Program-made: the position numbers and the translations under genes
NCBI RefSeq assembly: GCF_900115295.1
Contig: NZ_FOVZ01000006.1
Span: forward strand, 1 to 64,000
DNA from: Sphingomonas sp. OK281
GTDB taxonomy: Bacteria; Pseudomonadota; Alphaproteobacteria; Sphingomonadales; Sphingomonadaceae
Length of the DNA stretch: 64,000 nt
Direction: 5' to 3'
The notes under the pieces: model-generated
Databases searched by the model: none
Told to the model about the DNA's origin: nothing
What the model saw: the letters and a program-made list of their open reading frames with translations, nothing else
In this document: piece by piece, positions 17,023-27,400 of the stretch
Layout of the letters: each line of letters opens with the position of its first letter
Position numbering within the stretch: the first letter of the stretch is position 1

Positions 17023-20000
17023 GTCGCGACGGCGATCCGTGCGGGGCTCCCGTCCCAGCTCGTGCCGTCGGGCAGCGTCTCGCCCTTCATCACCACCGAA
17101 AGGTCGCCGAGCTGTGCGTCCGCGCCGATCTCCGCGTCGTACAGCACGATCGCGAGCGAGCCGATCGTCGCGCGGTCCCCGACGCGGATCGCGCCGACCT
17201 TCATGACGCGGTCCTCGAACAGATGCGTCTGCAGGCCGGCGAAATCGTTGAGCGCGACGTCGTCGCCGATATCGACGAGGTCGTGCTCGGTCAGGTCGGT
17301 GGTGTCGATGTAGCAGCGCTTGCCGATCCGCGCGCCCATCAGCCGCAGGTACAGCCCGATCCACGGTGTTCCGCGCAACGGTTCGAGCAGGTTGGCGACC
17401 GCCAGGTTCTCGTAGGTCGCGGTGACGAGTTCGGTGCGCCAGACGAAGGGGCTCCAGAGCGGCGCGGTCGTGACCTTGTAGCGACCGACGACGAGCCATT
17501 TGAGCGCGAGGACGAAGATCCCGCAGGCGAGGCAGAAGCCGACGTACAGGAAGGGGAACGTCGTCGCGATCAGCAGCCCGCCATTATCGAGGTCGTCGAG
17601 GTCGCCGACCACCGACAGCAGCAGGCTGAAGAACACCAGGAACGCGGTCAGCGACAAGGTGGTGCGGACCGCCTCGATCGACAGGCGCGTCGCGATCAGC
17701 GCGCGCGACGGGTTGAACCGCGCGCCCTCGTCGAACATCGTGTTGACCTGGCGCACCGGCAGCTTGATCGCGGGCGAGCCGAACCAGGTGCTGCCCGCCT
17801 CGGTGGCGAGTGCGGGATCGCTCGGCGGCTTTGAGAGCACGCCGACGAGCACCTCGTCGCCGATTTGCGTCCCGCTCGGTAGTAGCGCGGAGTTGCCGAT
17901 GAAGCTGCGACGGCCGATCTTGGTATGCGCGAGTTCGATCGTGCCGTGGCCGATCCGCGCCGCGCCGAAGATCACCGAGTCGGCGATGAAGCTCTCCTCG
18001 CCGATCTCGACCAAGTCCGGCACGATCGCGCTGGCGGTCGAGATTTCGGCGCGGCGGCCGACCTTGACGCCGAGCGCGCGGTACCACGGCACGACGTACA
18101 GCGTCGCGAAGATCGGGTGGAGCAGGCGCAACGCGAGGTCGTTGATCTGCTGGACGAACCAGTAGCGGACGTAGAACCCGCTGTTCAGCGCATAGACCGC
18201 CGGTGCGACGCGACCGAGGATCAGGCGTTTCGCGGCCACCGTCAGCACGCACATCATTACGACATAGGTGACCGCGAGCAGCGGCGCGACCGCGACATAG
18301 GCATAGCCGCTGGTCGCCCAGTCGAGCTCGATCAGCGCGATCAGGCCCGGCGCGATCGGCAGGATCGCGACCAGTGGCAGGATCAGTGCGCAGAGGAACA
18401 GGCCGATCGCCGGACCGGCGTTGCGCGGGGCTGCGGTGACCGGGCGGCGGGGCGCATCGCCGTCATGCGCGGCGGGCGAACCGGCCCAGCGCTGGCCGGC
18501 GGGGATCGTCGTGTCGGCGGGCAGCGCGGACAGGTCGTCGAGCATCGCGTCGTCGCCGAGCGCGGCGTTGCGGCCGACCACCGCCATCGACCCGACGAAC
18601 GCGCCCTTGCCGAGCTTCACGGTCCCGAGCCGCAGCAGCCCGCGCTCGACCGAACTGGTGGCGAGGACCGACTGGTCGCTGATGATCGCATCGTCGTCGG
18701 CGTGGAGCAGGTCGGCGGTGTCGATGATCCCGGCGCCGATATGGACTCGCTCGCCGATCTTCGCGCCCATCATCCGGTAATAGCCGCGGATCATCGGCGT
18801 GCCCGCTAGATACGGCGTCGCGGTGACGCCGATGATCCGGCGGACCAGCCACCAGCGGAAATAATAGCTGCCCCAGAGCGGGTGATCGCCCGCCTTGAAG
18901 CGCCCGACGATCAGCCATTTGAGCGCGATCGACAGGGCCATCGACGCGATCGGCACGACCGTGAAGAACAGCCCGCTGAGGATCAGCGCGTCGACCCGCG
19001 GCATGTCGCCCGCGAGATGCGTGTAGGCGAGATAGGGCGAGAACCACTGGAGCCCCGCCAGCGTGTAGATCGGCAGCAGCGCGAGCGTCTGCGCGGCGAC
19101 GCACAGCCGGCGCTTCCATGGCGCGATATGATGGAAGCTGCTCTCGTCGAGGATCGCGACCGGCATGGTGCCACCGATCCGCAGCGCAAGCGCGCGAATG
19201 GTCGGCGCGGCATAGACGTCCTCGAGCGACAGCCCTTCGAGGCCGCGCACTTTTCGCGCCGCCGAAACCAGGCGCGCGGCCTTCAGCGAATGGCCACCGA
19301 GATCCTCGAACAGGTCGTCGAGCACCGACACCGGCTGCGGCGCGAATGCCTCGGCCCAGACGCGGTGCAGGCTTTCCTCCATCGGCGTGGCAGGTGCGAC
19401 CATCTCGCGGTCCGACGTTACGGTGATCTCGGGCTTGACCAGCGCCTTGCGGTCGACCTTCCCCGAGGCGGGGAGCGTCGGCATGTGCGACAGCAGCTGA
19501 TACCCAGCCGGGCGCATGTAATTCGGGAGCCGCTCGGCAACGCGGGCCTTGAGGCCGACCATGTCGATCTCTTCGGCCGGGCGTGCGATCAGGAACGCGG
19601 CGAGGAATTCGGAGCCATCGCCGTCGGTGAAGAGCTGGACGACGGTCTGCGCGACGCCCGGCCATTCGCCGATCACCGCCTCGATCTCGGCGAGCTCGAC
19701 GCGGAAGCCGCGGATCTTCACCTGTGTGTCGATGCGGCCGACGAAATCGATGTCGCCCGCCGCATCGAGCCTCACCAGGTCGCCCGACCGGTAGATACGT
19801 TCGGGGGCACCGGAAGGCCCGTCGAACGGCGTCATGATGAACTTCTCGGCGGTCAGATCGGGGCGGTTGACGTAGCCGACGCCGACGCCCGGCCCGCCGA
19901 TCACTAGCTCGCCTTCCTGGCCGTCGGGGACCGGCTGCATATGCTCGTCGACGACCCACGCGGTGTAGCCGGGGAGGGGCTTGCCGATCGTGATGCGCTG

Positions 20001-21044
20001 GCCGGGGAACACCTCGGTCCAGGTCGCGGTGACCGACGTCTCGGTCGGGCCGTAGGTGTTGAGCAGGCGGAGGCCCGGTCGCGCGAGCCGGCGCGGCAGG
20101 TCCGCCGGGCACGCTTCTCCGCCCATGTTGAGCAGGCGCAGCGTCGGCACCGGATGCTCGACGAGCGCGATCAGCGAGGGGACGACGTGCCAGATCGTCG
20201 TGTTCGCCTCGGCCAGCGCGATCGCCACGTCGGGCCCGCTGGTCGCCAGCGCCTCGGTCGCGACGAGCACGACCGCACCGACGAAGAACGCGCTCCACAT
20301 CGTCTCGACCGACATGTCGAACGCAAGGCTGAACCCGCCGAACACGACGTCGGCAGGGGTGAGATCGAGGATCGCGCTTTCCGAGCGGACCAGGTGGCAG
20401 GCGTTGCCGTGCGAGATCATCACGCCCTTGGGGCGGCCGGTCGTGCCCGAGGTGTAGATGATATAGGCGAGGTCCTGCGGATCGCTGAGCGTCACGTCGC
20501 GGCCGATTGGTTCGGACGGCTCAGCCGCGAGATCGCCCAACGCGGAGTCTAGCGCGAGAGTTTTCCCCTTGAGGTTGGCGACGCGGCTGGCGACGGTGAT
20601 CGTCAGTGCGGCCTCGCTGTCCTCGACGATGAAGTCGATGCGATCCTGCGGATAGCCCCAGTCGACCGGCACATAGGCGGCACCGGCGCGCAGCACGCCG
20701 AGGATCGCCATATACTGGTCGAGCCCGCGCGGCAGGCACAACACGACGCGGTCGCCGCGGCCGATTCCCATCGCGCGGAGCCGGTGCGCGAGCGCCAGGC
20801 TGCGCGTCGCGAGGTCGGTGTAGGTCCAGACGGTCTTGCGGTCGTATTCCTCGTCCGCGCCGATCAGCCGCAGCGCGGTCGCGTCCGGATGCGCAGCGCG
20901 CGTGGCGTCGAACAGCTCGTGCAACAGTTCGTCACGCGCATATGGTTCGGCTGCCCGCAGCGCCGGGGCTGGGGCGATCGATGCAAAGCTCCCTCGCAGC
21001 AAAATGGCAGGATCCGAGGGGCTTACCGTAGTGTCATGCTGCAT
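17019..21044 (-). CDS. Pls/PosA-type membrane nonribosomal peptide synthetase
   Basis: 1341 aa, A-T-(2TM-soluble domain)x3. The adenylation domain (about 40-540) has YTSGTTGRPKG, FDMSVE, NTYGPTET, YRSGDLVRL and LPASGKVDRK. The thiolation domain has LGGHSL with Ser586 as the phosphopantetheine site. No condensation or thioesterase domain follows; instead there are three pairs of membrane helices (647-668/685-714, 876-903/916-942, 1121-1147/1157-1188), each followed by a hexapeptide-repeat-like domain (755-858, 990-1090, 1234-1335). This is the layout of epsilon-poly-L-lysine synthetase. My by-eye alignment to GrsA gives pocket residues D-M-E-H-N-G-T-V-T-K. The product is unknown, possibly a basic amino-acid homopolymer or short conjugate. 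Confidence 0.9.
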   Translation of the reverse strand: MQHDTTVSPSDPAILLRGSFASIAPAPALRAAEPYARDELLHELFDATRAAHPDATALRLIGADEEYDRKTVWTYTDLATRSLALAHRLRAMGIGRGDRVVLCLPRGLDQYMAILGVLRAGAAYVPVDWGYPQDRIDFIVEDSEAALTITVASRVANLKGKTLALDSALGDLAAEPSEPIGRDVTLSDPQDLAYIIYTSGTTGRPKGVMISHGNACHLVRSESAILDLTPADVVFGGFSLAFDMSVETMWSAFFVGAVVLVATEALATSGPDVAIALAEANTTIWHVVPSLIALVEHPVPTLRLLNMGGEACPADLPRRLARPGLRLLNTYGPTETSVTATWTEVFPGQRITIGKPLPGYTAWVVDEHMQPVPDGQEGELVIGGPGVGVGYVNRPDLTAEKFIMTPFDGPSGAPERIYRSGDLVRLDAAGDIDFVGRIDTQVKIRGFRVELAEIEAVIGEWPGVAQTVVQLFTDGDGSEFLAAFLIARPAEEIDMVGLKARVAERLPNYMRPAGYQLLSHMPTLPASGKVDRKALVKPEITVTSDREMVAPATPMEESLHRVWAEAFAPQPVSVLDDLFEDLGGHSLKAARLVSAARKVRGLEGLSLEDVYAAPTIRALALRIGGTMPVAILDESSFHHIAPWKRRLCVAAQTLALLPIYTLAGLQWFSPYLAYTHLAGDMPRVDALILSGLFFTVVPIASMALSIALKWLIVGRFKAGDHPLWGSYYFRWWLVRRIIGVTATPYLAGTPMIRGYYRMMGAKIGERVHIGAGIIDTADLLHADDDAIISDQSVLATSSVERGLLRLGTVKLGKGAFVGSMAVVGRNAALGDDAMLDDLSALPADTTIPAGQRWAGSPAAHDGDAPRRPVTAAPRNAGPAIGLFLCALILPLVAILPIAPGLIALIELDWATSGYAYVAVAPLLAVTYVVMMCVLTVAAKRLILGRVAPAVYALNSGFYVRYWFVQQINDLALRLLHPIFATLYVVPWYRALGVKVGRRAEISTASAIVPDLVEIGEESFIADSVIFGAARIGHGTIELAHTKIGRRSFIGNSALLPSGTQIGDEVLVGVLSKPPSDPALATEAGSTWFGSPAIKLPVRQVNTMFDEGARFNPSRALIATRLSIEAVRTTLSLTAFLVFFSLLLSVVGDLDDLDNGGLLIATTFPFLYVGFCLACGIFVLALKWLVVGRYKVTTAPLWSPFVWRTELVTATYENLAVANLLEPLRGTPWIGLYLRLMGARIGKRCYIDTTDLTEHDLVDIGDDVALNDFAGLQTHLFEDRVMKVGAIRVGDRATIGSLAIVLYDAEIGADAQLGDLSVVMKGETLPDGTSWDGSPARIAVAT

Positions 21045-21077
21045 CCCGCGGGCTTAGCCGAACTGTCGCGTGGTTTG

Positions 21078-22433
21078 CTACCTGTGTCGGGGCGGAATCG
21101 ATCCGAACGCGATTTCGAAGCACAGTCCCCTGCCACCGGGCCCGGGCGCGACGTCGAGCACGCCGTGATGCGCACGCGCCACGCGATCGACGATCGACAG
21201 CCCGATCCCCGAGCCTTCCGACCGCGATCCGTCGCCACGCCAGAAACGATGCTTGAGCCGTGCGAGGTGCTCGGGCGCCACCCCGTCGCCATCGTCGACG
21301 ACGCTGATACGGGCGCCCGCGCCGACGCGAACGACGATCGCGGTACCGGGCGGCGTGTGGCGCACCGCGTTGTCGACGAGATTTTCGAGCGCGAGGCGTA
21401 TCGCGCCGGGATAACCGATGCTCCCGGTGTTATCCGAGATATCCTCCAGCGCGATCGTCCGGCCGTCAGCGAGAATGCCGGGCGCGCGACTGGAGACCAC
21501 TGTTTCGGCCAGTGCCGCAAGGTCGAGCGGTTCGCCGGCATCCTCGACCGGACGTTCGAGATCGGCGAGCGCGAGCAATTGGGTCACGACGCGGGCGGCG
21601 CGGTCGACCGCTGCGAACAACGCCTCCTTCACCCCCGCATCGTCGACCGCGTCGGCGCGCAGCCGGATCACCGCGAGCGGCGTACGGAGTTCGTGCGCGA
21701 TGTCCGCGGCGAACGCGGCCTGCGTACGGAACCCGTCCTCGAGCCGGTCGAGCGCTTCGTTGGTGGCGGCGGCAAGGGGCTCGACTTCGGATGGCAGGGT
21801 GCCGCGCGGCAGGCGGGTGTCGAGCGTGCGGGGGCCGATCGCGGCCGCGGTCGCCGACACCGCCTGCATCCGCCGCGTCAATCGCCGGGTCAGCAGCGCG
21901 CCGATCAGGGGCACCAGCGCGGCGATCGGCAGGACGAGCAGCGCGAACCGCTTGAGGAACGCGCTGACGATGTCGTCGGTGATGACCTCGGGCGCGGCGC
22001 TGTCCTGCGATGCGACGATCCAGCGGCTCCCCGCAATCGGAACGCTGTACGCCTCGATCACGCCACGGTGAAAGAAGTGCATGCCGTGGTCCATCGGTAC
22101 CGCGGCGATGATCCGAGGTCGCGCAGGACCCTTTGCCATCACCACGGCACGATTCCGGTCGATGATCGCGACGGCCATGCCGTCGGTCAGCACGTCGCTG
22201 CGCAGTGCGGCGGATTGGGGCAGGGCGTTCGCGATGATTGCAGCCTGCTGGCGTAGCAGCCTTCGTTGATAATGATCGGCGGTACTGTGCAGCAGCATCG
22301 CGACGCCGAGCGACAGCGCGATCGTCGCGATCGTCGCGGTCACGACGTGCAGCGCGACGAACTGCCCCAATAGCGATTTTGGCAAGGATCGGGGCAAGGA
22401 TCGCGCCAGCGATCGCGGCGGGCGCAGCTTCAC
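21078..22433 (-). CDS. Sensor histidine kinase of an OmpR-type two-component system
   Basis: 451 aa. Membrane helices at about 23-48 and 163-182 flank a periplasmic sensor region of about 115 residues. The H-box is AHELRTPLA with His247; the ATPase domain shows LENLVDNAVRHTPPG (N box), VVDDGDGVAP (G1), FWRGDGSRSEGSGIGLSIV (F and G2). The start is GTG 22433, overlapping the response-regulator stop as GTGA. The pair is divergent from a metal-type RND efflux operon, so a metal-responsive CusS/CzcS-like role is inferred. The N-terminus holds four (R/K)SL(A/P/L) repeats just before the first helix. Confidence 0.93.
   Translation of the reverse strand: MKLRPPRSLARSLPRSLPKSLLGQFVALHVVTATIATIALSLGVAMLLHSTADHYQRRLLRQQAAIIANALPQSAALRSDVLTDGMAVAIIDRNRAVVMAKGPARPRIIAAVPMDHGMHFFHRGVIEAYSVPIAGSRWIVASQDSAAPEVITDDIVSAFLKRFALLVLPIAALVPLIGALLTRRLTRRMQAVSATAAAIGPRTLDTRLPRGTLPSEVEPLAAATNEALDRLEDGFRTQAAFAADIAHELRTPLAVIRLRADAVDDAGVKEALFAAVDRAARVVTQLLALADLERPVEDAGEPLDLAALAETVVSSRAPGILADGRTIALEDISDNTGSIGYPGAIRLALENLVDNAVRHTPPGTAIVVRVGAGARISVVDDGDGVAPEHLARLKHRFWRGDGSRSEGSGIGLSIVDRVARAHHGVLDVAPGPGGRGLCFEIAFGSIPPRHR
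22368..22415 (-). repeat. Four tandem 12-bp repeats in the histidine-kinase N-terminus
   Basis: On the plus strand the units are CAATAGCGATTT, TGGCAAGGATCG, GGGCAAGGATCG and CGCCAGCGATCG. The middle two differ at one base, the outer two are more diverged. They encode KSLL, RSLP, RSLP and RSLA, giving a basic, repeated lead-in to the first membrane helix. The length is in frame, so copy changes would not break the gene. Confidence 0.8.
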
Positions 22434-23104
22434 GGCTTGGCGACGATGATATAGCCGACGCCGCGTACGGTTTCGATCCGCGTGCCGCTTGCGGCCTCGT
22501 CGAGTTTCTTGCGGAGCCGGTGGACATAGACCTCGACCGCGTTCGAGCCGAGTTCGCCGCCGAGCCCGAACAGATGATCCTCCGCGATCCGCTTGGGCAC
22601 GACGTTACCGGCGCGACGGAGCAGCAGTTCGAGCAGTTCGGTCTCGCGCACAGACAGCGCGATCGTCGCGCCTTCGACGTGCGCGACGCGGATTTCGAGG
22701 TCGAACGCGAGGCGTCCGCAGGTCAGCGATCGGCCGAGATAGCCACCCTGGCGGCGCAGGACCGCGAGCAGCCGGGCATGGAGTTCGTCAACGTCGAACG
22801 GCTTCACCAGATAATCGTCGGCGCCTTCGTTCAGCCCCCGGATACGGGCGTCGATCGTGCCGCGCGCGGTCAGGATCAGCACCGGGCGGGTATCTCCCCG
22901 GCTGCGCATCCGGTGGAGCAGCACCAATCCATCCTCGTCCGGCAGGCCGAGATCGAGCAGGATCGCCGCGTAGTCGCCGTGGTGCAGATATGCCTCTGCC
23001 TCGTCGCCGCTCCGCGCGAGATCGACGGCGAACCCGCGCGGCGCCAGCGCTCCGGTCAGCGCCACCGCAAGATCGCGGTCGTCCTCGATCAGCAGCACCC
23101 GCAT
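22430..23104 (-). CDS. OmpR-family response regulator
   Basis: 224 aa. Receiver domain residues 1-115 with the acidic pair E7-D8-D9, phosphoacceptor Asp51 (ILLDLGLPD), Thr at ILTARG and Lys in DDYLVKPFD. The winged-helix DNA-binding domain (about 128-222) has LSVRETELLELLLRRAGNVV and NAVEVYVHRLRKKL...VRGVGYII. It starts at ATG 23104 and is coupled to the kinase by a GTGA overlap. It probably activates the divergent RND efflux operon across the 120-bp intergenic region, which holds an 11-bp-spaced direct repeat suited to an OmpR-type dimer. Confidence 0.95.
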   Translation of the reverse strand: MRVLLIEDDRDLAVALTGALAPRGFAVDLARSGDEAEAYLHHGDYAAILLDLGLPDEDGLVLLHRMRSRGDTRPVLILTARGTIDARIRGLNEGADDYLVKPFDVDELHARLLAVLRRQGGYLGRSLTCGRLAFDLEIRVAHVEGATIALSVRETELLELLLRRAGNVVPKRIAEDHLFGLGGELGSNAVEVYVHRLRKKLDEAASGTRIETVRGVGYIIVAKP

Positions 23105-23164
23105 CCATCACCGTCCCATGTCACCGCCCGATGGTGCCAAGCATCGTACCGCGCCGCAGCATCC

Positions 23165-23181
23165 GTAAGCGCGCTGTAAGC
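23165..23181. promoter_or_regulatory. Candidate response-regulator binding site (GTAAGC direct repeat)
   Basis: GTAAGC occurs twice with five bases between (23165-23170 and 23176-23181), an 11-bp period as bound by OmpR/PhoB-type dimers. It lies between the divergent two-component system and RND operon, 44 bp before the adaptor start. Confidence 0.5.
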
Positions 23182-23224
23182 CAGCGACGCTACCGGCTCC
23201 AGTCTAATCCCCAAGGGGCTGATT

Positions 23225-24487
23225 ATGCACGCATCGACCACACCCGAAACGCTCCCTCCTGCCGCCACACTGTCGCGATCCGCGCAGATGCGCTGGCTCG
23301 GAATCGCGGCTGGCGTGATCGTCGGGCTGGTGCTGATCGTCGTGCTGATCGGCAAGCTCACGCATCACGAGCCGGCACCTGCGCCCGTGTCGCCTGCGGG
23401 CACGTTCCGGCCGACCAGGGATCAGCTTGCCGGGTTGACGACGATGCGCGTCGGTTATGCCGCGTCCGATGCGCGGACGCTGGCGAGCGGCGCGATCACC
23501 GTCGACGGCGACCGCAGCACGCCGGTGTTGATGCCCTATTCGGGGCAGGTCGTACGCGTGCTCGCGGATGCGGGGCAGCGCGTGACGCAAGGCCAGCCGC
23601 TGATGCTGGTGAAGACGAGCGATTTCGTCGATGCGCGCAGCGGGCTGTTCGCGGCACGGGCGGCGGCGCAGAACGCGCAAGCGCAACTCGCGACCGCGGA
23701 GCGTACCGCGGACCGCCAGCGGCAGATCTACGAGACCGCGGGCGGCGCGCTGAAGGATTATCAACAGGCCAAGACCGATCTTGCCGCCGCACAGGCGACC
23801 GCTCGGACCGCCGCCGCCTCGCTCGGTGCCGCGCGCGACAAGCTGTCGATCCTCGGCAAGTCGCAGGGAGAGATTTCGCGCCTGGAGACTGTCGGTGAAG
23901 TCTCGGGCATCCACGACGTGACGACGCTGCATGCGCCGATCTCCGGGCTGATCGCGTCGCGCGACGTGTCGGCTGGGCAGTATCTGTCGCAGGGCGGCGA
24001 CAAGCCGGTGATGACGATCACCGATCCCTCCCGCGTCTGGCTGATCGCGCAACTCGCGGAGAACGACGCCACTGCGGTGCATCTCGGCGACAGCGTCACG
24101 GTGACGACGCCCGCGCTGCCGGGGCGCAGCTTCCACGCGACGATCGACCTGGTCGGCGCCGCGCTCGATCCGCAGAGCCACCGCCTGCCGGTGCGTGCGA
24201 CCATCGCCAACCCGGACGGGGCACTGAAGCCGCAGATGTTCGCCAGCTTCTCGATCCAGCGCCCGCACAGCGGTGACGCGTTGCTGGTGCCTGCGGCGGC
24301 GGTAATCCACGAAGGCGATGACGCGCGCGTGTGGGTCGTGCGGCCCGACGGCCTGCTGGTCGCGCGTACCGTGACGGCGGGTGAGGAGCAGGACGGCAAG
24401 GTCGCGATCACAGCGGGCCTCAAATCCGGTGAGCGGATCGTCACAGCGGGTGCGCTGTTCGTCAACGAAGCCGGTCTCGGCGAATGA
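23225..24487 (+). CDS. RND efflux periplasmic adaptor (CusB/CzcB-like)
   Basis: 420 aa. A cytoplasmic N-terminus, one membrane anchor (about 24-43), a biotinyl-lipoyl half (MPYSGQVVRVLADAGQRVTQGQPL), a coiled-coil hairpin (about 140-215, rich in Ala/Gln), the second lipoyl half (TTLHAPISGLIASRDVSAGQYL) and beta-barrel domains follow in the usual order. An AAGGGG ribosome site precedes the ATG. It is the first gene of a three-gene efflux operon and overlaps the pump gene as ATGA. It bridges the inner-membrane pump and the outer-membrane channel. Confidence 0.92.
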   Translation: MHASTTPETLPPAATLSRSAQMRWLGIAAGVIVGLVLIVVLIGKLTHHEPAPAPVSPAGTFRPTRDQLAGLTTMRVGYAASDARTLASGAITVDGDRSTPVLMPYSGQVVRVLADAGQRVTQGQPLMLVKTSDFVDARSGLFAARAAAQNAQAQLATAERTADRQRQIYETAGGALKDYQQAKTDLAAAQATARTAAASLGAARDKLSILGKSQGEISRLETVGEVSGIHDVTTLHAPISGLIASRDVSAGQYLSQGGDKPVMTITDPSRVWLIAQLAENDATAVHLGDSVTVTTPALPGRSFHATIDLVGAALDPQSHRLPVRATIANPDGALKPQMFASFSIQRPHSGDALLVPAAAVIHEGDDARVWVVRPDGLLVARTVTAGEEQDGKVAITAGLKSGERIVTAGALFVNEAGLGE

Positions 24488-27400
24488 ACCGGATCGTCGA
24501 ATTCGCGCTGCGCCAGCGGCTGCTGATCGTCGGCATCTTCGTCGCCATGCTGGTGGCGGGAGGCGTCGGCTTCTACAATCTCAACATCGAGGCGTATCCC
24601 GACCCGGTCCCGCCGATGGTCGAGATCATTACCCAGACCCAAGGCCTGTCGGCCGAGGAGATGGAGCGCAACGTCACCATCCCGATCGAGGTCGGCATGG
24701 CGGGCATTCCGCATCTGACCGCGATCCGCGCGATCTCGCTGTTCGGGCTGTCGGACATCAAGATCCAGTTCAGCTACGATCTGACCAACGACGAGGCCAA
24801 GCAACAGGTCATCAACCGCTTGTCGCAGCTGCCGCCGCTCCAGGGTGGCGCGCAGCCGACGCTGTCCCCGACCAGCCCGGTCGGTGAGATCTACCGCTAC
24901 AAGATCACCGCGCCCAAGGGCTATTCGGTGATGGACCTCAAGACGTTGCAGGACTGGGTCCTCCAGCGCCGGTTCAAGCGGATCCCGGGCGTGATCGACG
25001 TCACCGGCTGGGGCGGCAAGCTGCGTACCTACGACGTGGTGATCGACAATGATCGCCTCGCCGCGCACGACGTGACCGTGTCGCAGGTGCTGGCCGCGCT
25101 CGCCAAGAGCGACGGCAATGTCGGCGGCCAGACGATCAATTTCGGTGCGCAGGCGGCGATCGTCCGCGGCATCGGCCTGATCCAGTCGGTCGGCGGCATT
25201 GAGAACGTGCTCGTCGGCACCGGCGGGGGGCAGCCCGTCCTGCTGAAGGACGTCGCGCACGTCCGCATCGGCAACGCACCGCGGCTCGGCATCGCCGGCT
25301 ACAACGACCAGGACGATATCGTCCAGGGCATCGTCCTGATGCAGCGCGGCGCACAGTCGATGCCGACGATCCTCGCCGTGCAGAAGGAAGTGTCCGATAT
25401 CAACGCGTCGGGGATTCTGCCGCCGGGCGTGCATCTCGACCGGATCTACGATCGCTCCGACCTGATCCACCTGACGATCCACACCGTGCTGGAGAACATG
25501 GTGGTCGGCATCCTGCTGATCTTCGCGCTCCAGTGGATCTTCCTCGGCAATCTGCGCAGCGCGATCATCGTCTCGGCGACGATTCCGTTCGCGCTGGCGT
25601 TCGCGATCCTGATCCTCGTCTTGCAGGGGGAAAGCGCGAACCTGCTTTCGGTGGGCGCGCTCGATTTCGGGCTCGTGGTCGATGCCTGCGTGATCATGGT
25701 CGAGAACATCTTCCGGCACATGGTCGAGCGGTCCGCGCACGTCGAAAGCGGGAAGGGCCATTATACGCTCGCCAACCGCTTCTCGGCGGTGCTCGGCGCC
25801 AGCTCCGAGGTCAGCCGCGGCATCTTCTTCGCCGCCGCGATCATCATCGCCAGCTTCCTGCCGCTGTTCACGCTGACCGGCGTGGAAGGCCATATCTTCG
25901 GCCCGATGGCGAAGACCTACGCCTATGCGATCACCGGTGGCCTGATCGCGACCTTCACGGTCGCGCCGGTGCTGGCGACGATGCTGCTGCCCGACAAGCT
26001 CTCCGAAGTGGAGACGTGGATCGTCGGCAAGCTGCGCCGCGTCTACGAGCCGGCGGCGGCGTTCGCGCTCGGCAACCGGGTCGTCGCGATCGGCGGCGCG
26101 CTGCTGCTGATGGCGGTCGCCCTGGTCGGCGTGCGGTCGCTCGGGATCGAGTTCCTGCCGCATCTCGAAGAGGGCAACATGTACATCCGCGCGACGCTGC
26201 CCGCGTCGGTCAGCCTCGAGGCGGGCCAGCCGGTGGTCAACGGCGTCCGCCGCATCCTGATGCAATATCCCGAGGTGCAGGCGGTTCTCTCCGCGCATGG
26301 TCGTCCCGACGACGGGACGGACTCGACGGGCTTCTTCAACGCCGAATATTTCGTGCCCTTGAAGCCGTTCGACACCTGGCCAAGCGGCGTCACCAAGGAG
26401 ACGCTGACCGAGGAACTGTCGAAGCGGCTGACCGCCAAATACCCCGGCGTCGACTTCTCGTTCTCGCAGATCATCGAGGACAACGTCGAGGAGGCGGCAT
26501 CGGGCGTGAAGGGCGCGAACTCGATCAAGCTGTTCGGACCCGATCTCGCCACGCTCGAGAAATATGCCGACCAGATCAAGGCGCAGATGGGCAAGGTCCG
26601 CGGGATCGAGGACCTCGGCGTGTTCCAGTCGCTCGGCCAGCCGACCGTGCGGATCGACGTCGATCGTGCGCGTGCCTCGCGCTACGGGCTGACCCCCGAC
26701 GACATCAACGCGACCGTCGCTGCGGCGATCGGCGGGCAGTCGAACGTCGACCTCTACGAGAAGGGCACCGATCGCCACTTCCCGATCGTCGTCCGCCTGA
26801 AACCCGAACAGCGCGACACGATCGACGCGATCCGCCGGATCACGATAGGTGCGCCGTCGCCCGATGGCGCGGGCACGATCCAGGTGCCGCTGTCCGAGGT
26901 CGCCGACGTCAAGCTGACGACGGGTGCCTCGTTCATCTACCGCGAGCATCAGGAGCGCTACATCCCGATCAAGTTCTCGGTCCGCGGCCGCGATCTCGGC
27001 GGGGCGGTCGACGAGGCGCATGCGCGGATAAGCCAGACCGTGCACCTGCCGTCGGGTTATCACCTCGAATGGGCGGGCGAGCTCGACAACCTCAACAACG
27101 CGGTCGCGCGATTGGAAGTGGTGGTGCCGATCAGCCTGCTGGTGATCCTGTTGCTGCTCTATGCGAACTTCGGCTCGATCCGCGACAGCCTGCTCGCGTT
27201 CTCGGCGATCCCGATGGCGATCATCGGCGGCGTGTTGGCACTGGCGCTGACCGGGACCGCGTTCAGCATCTCGTCGGCGATCGGCTTCGTCGCGCTGTTC
27301 GGGATCGCGGTGATGGACGGGATCCTGGTGGTCACGACCTATAATCACGCGGTCGACGAGGGGTTCGCGCGCGAGAATGCGCTCGCGACCACGGTCCGCC

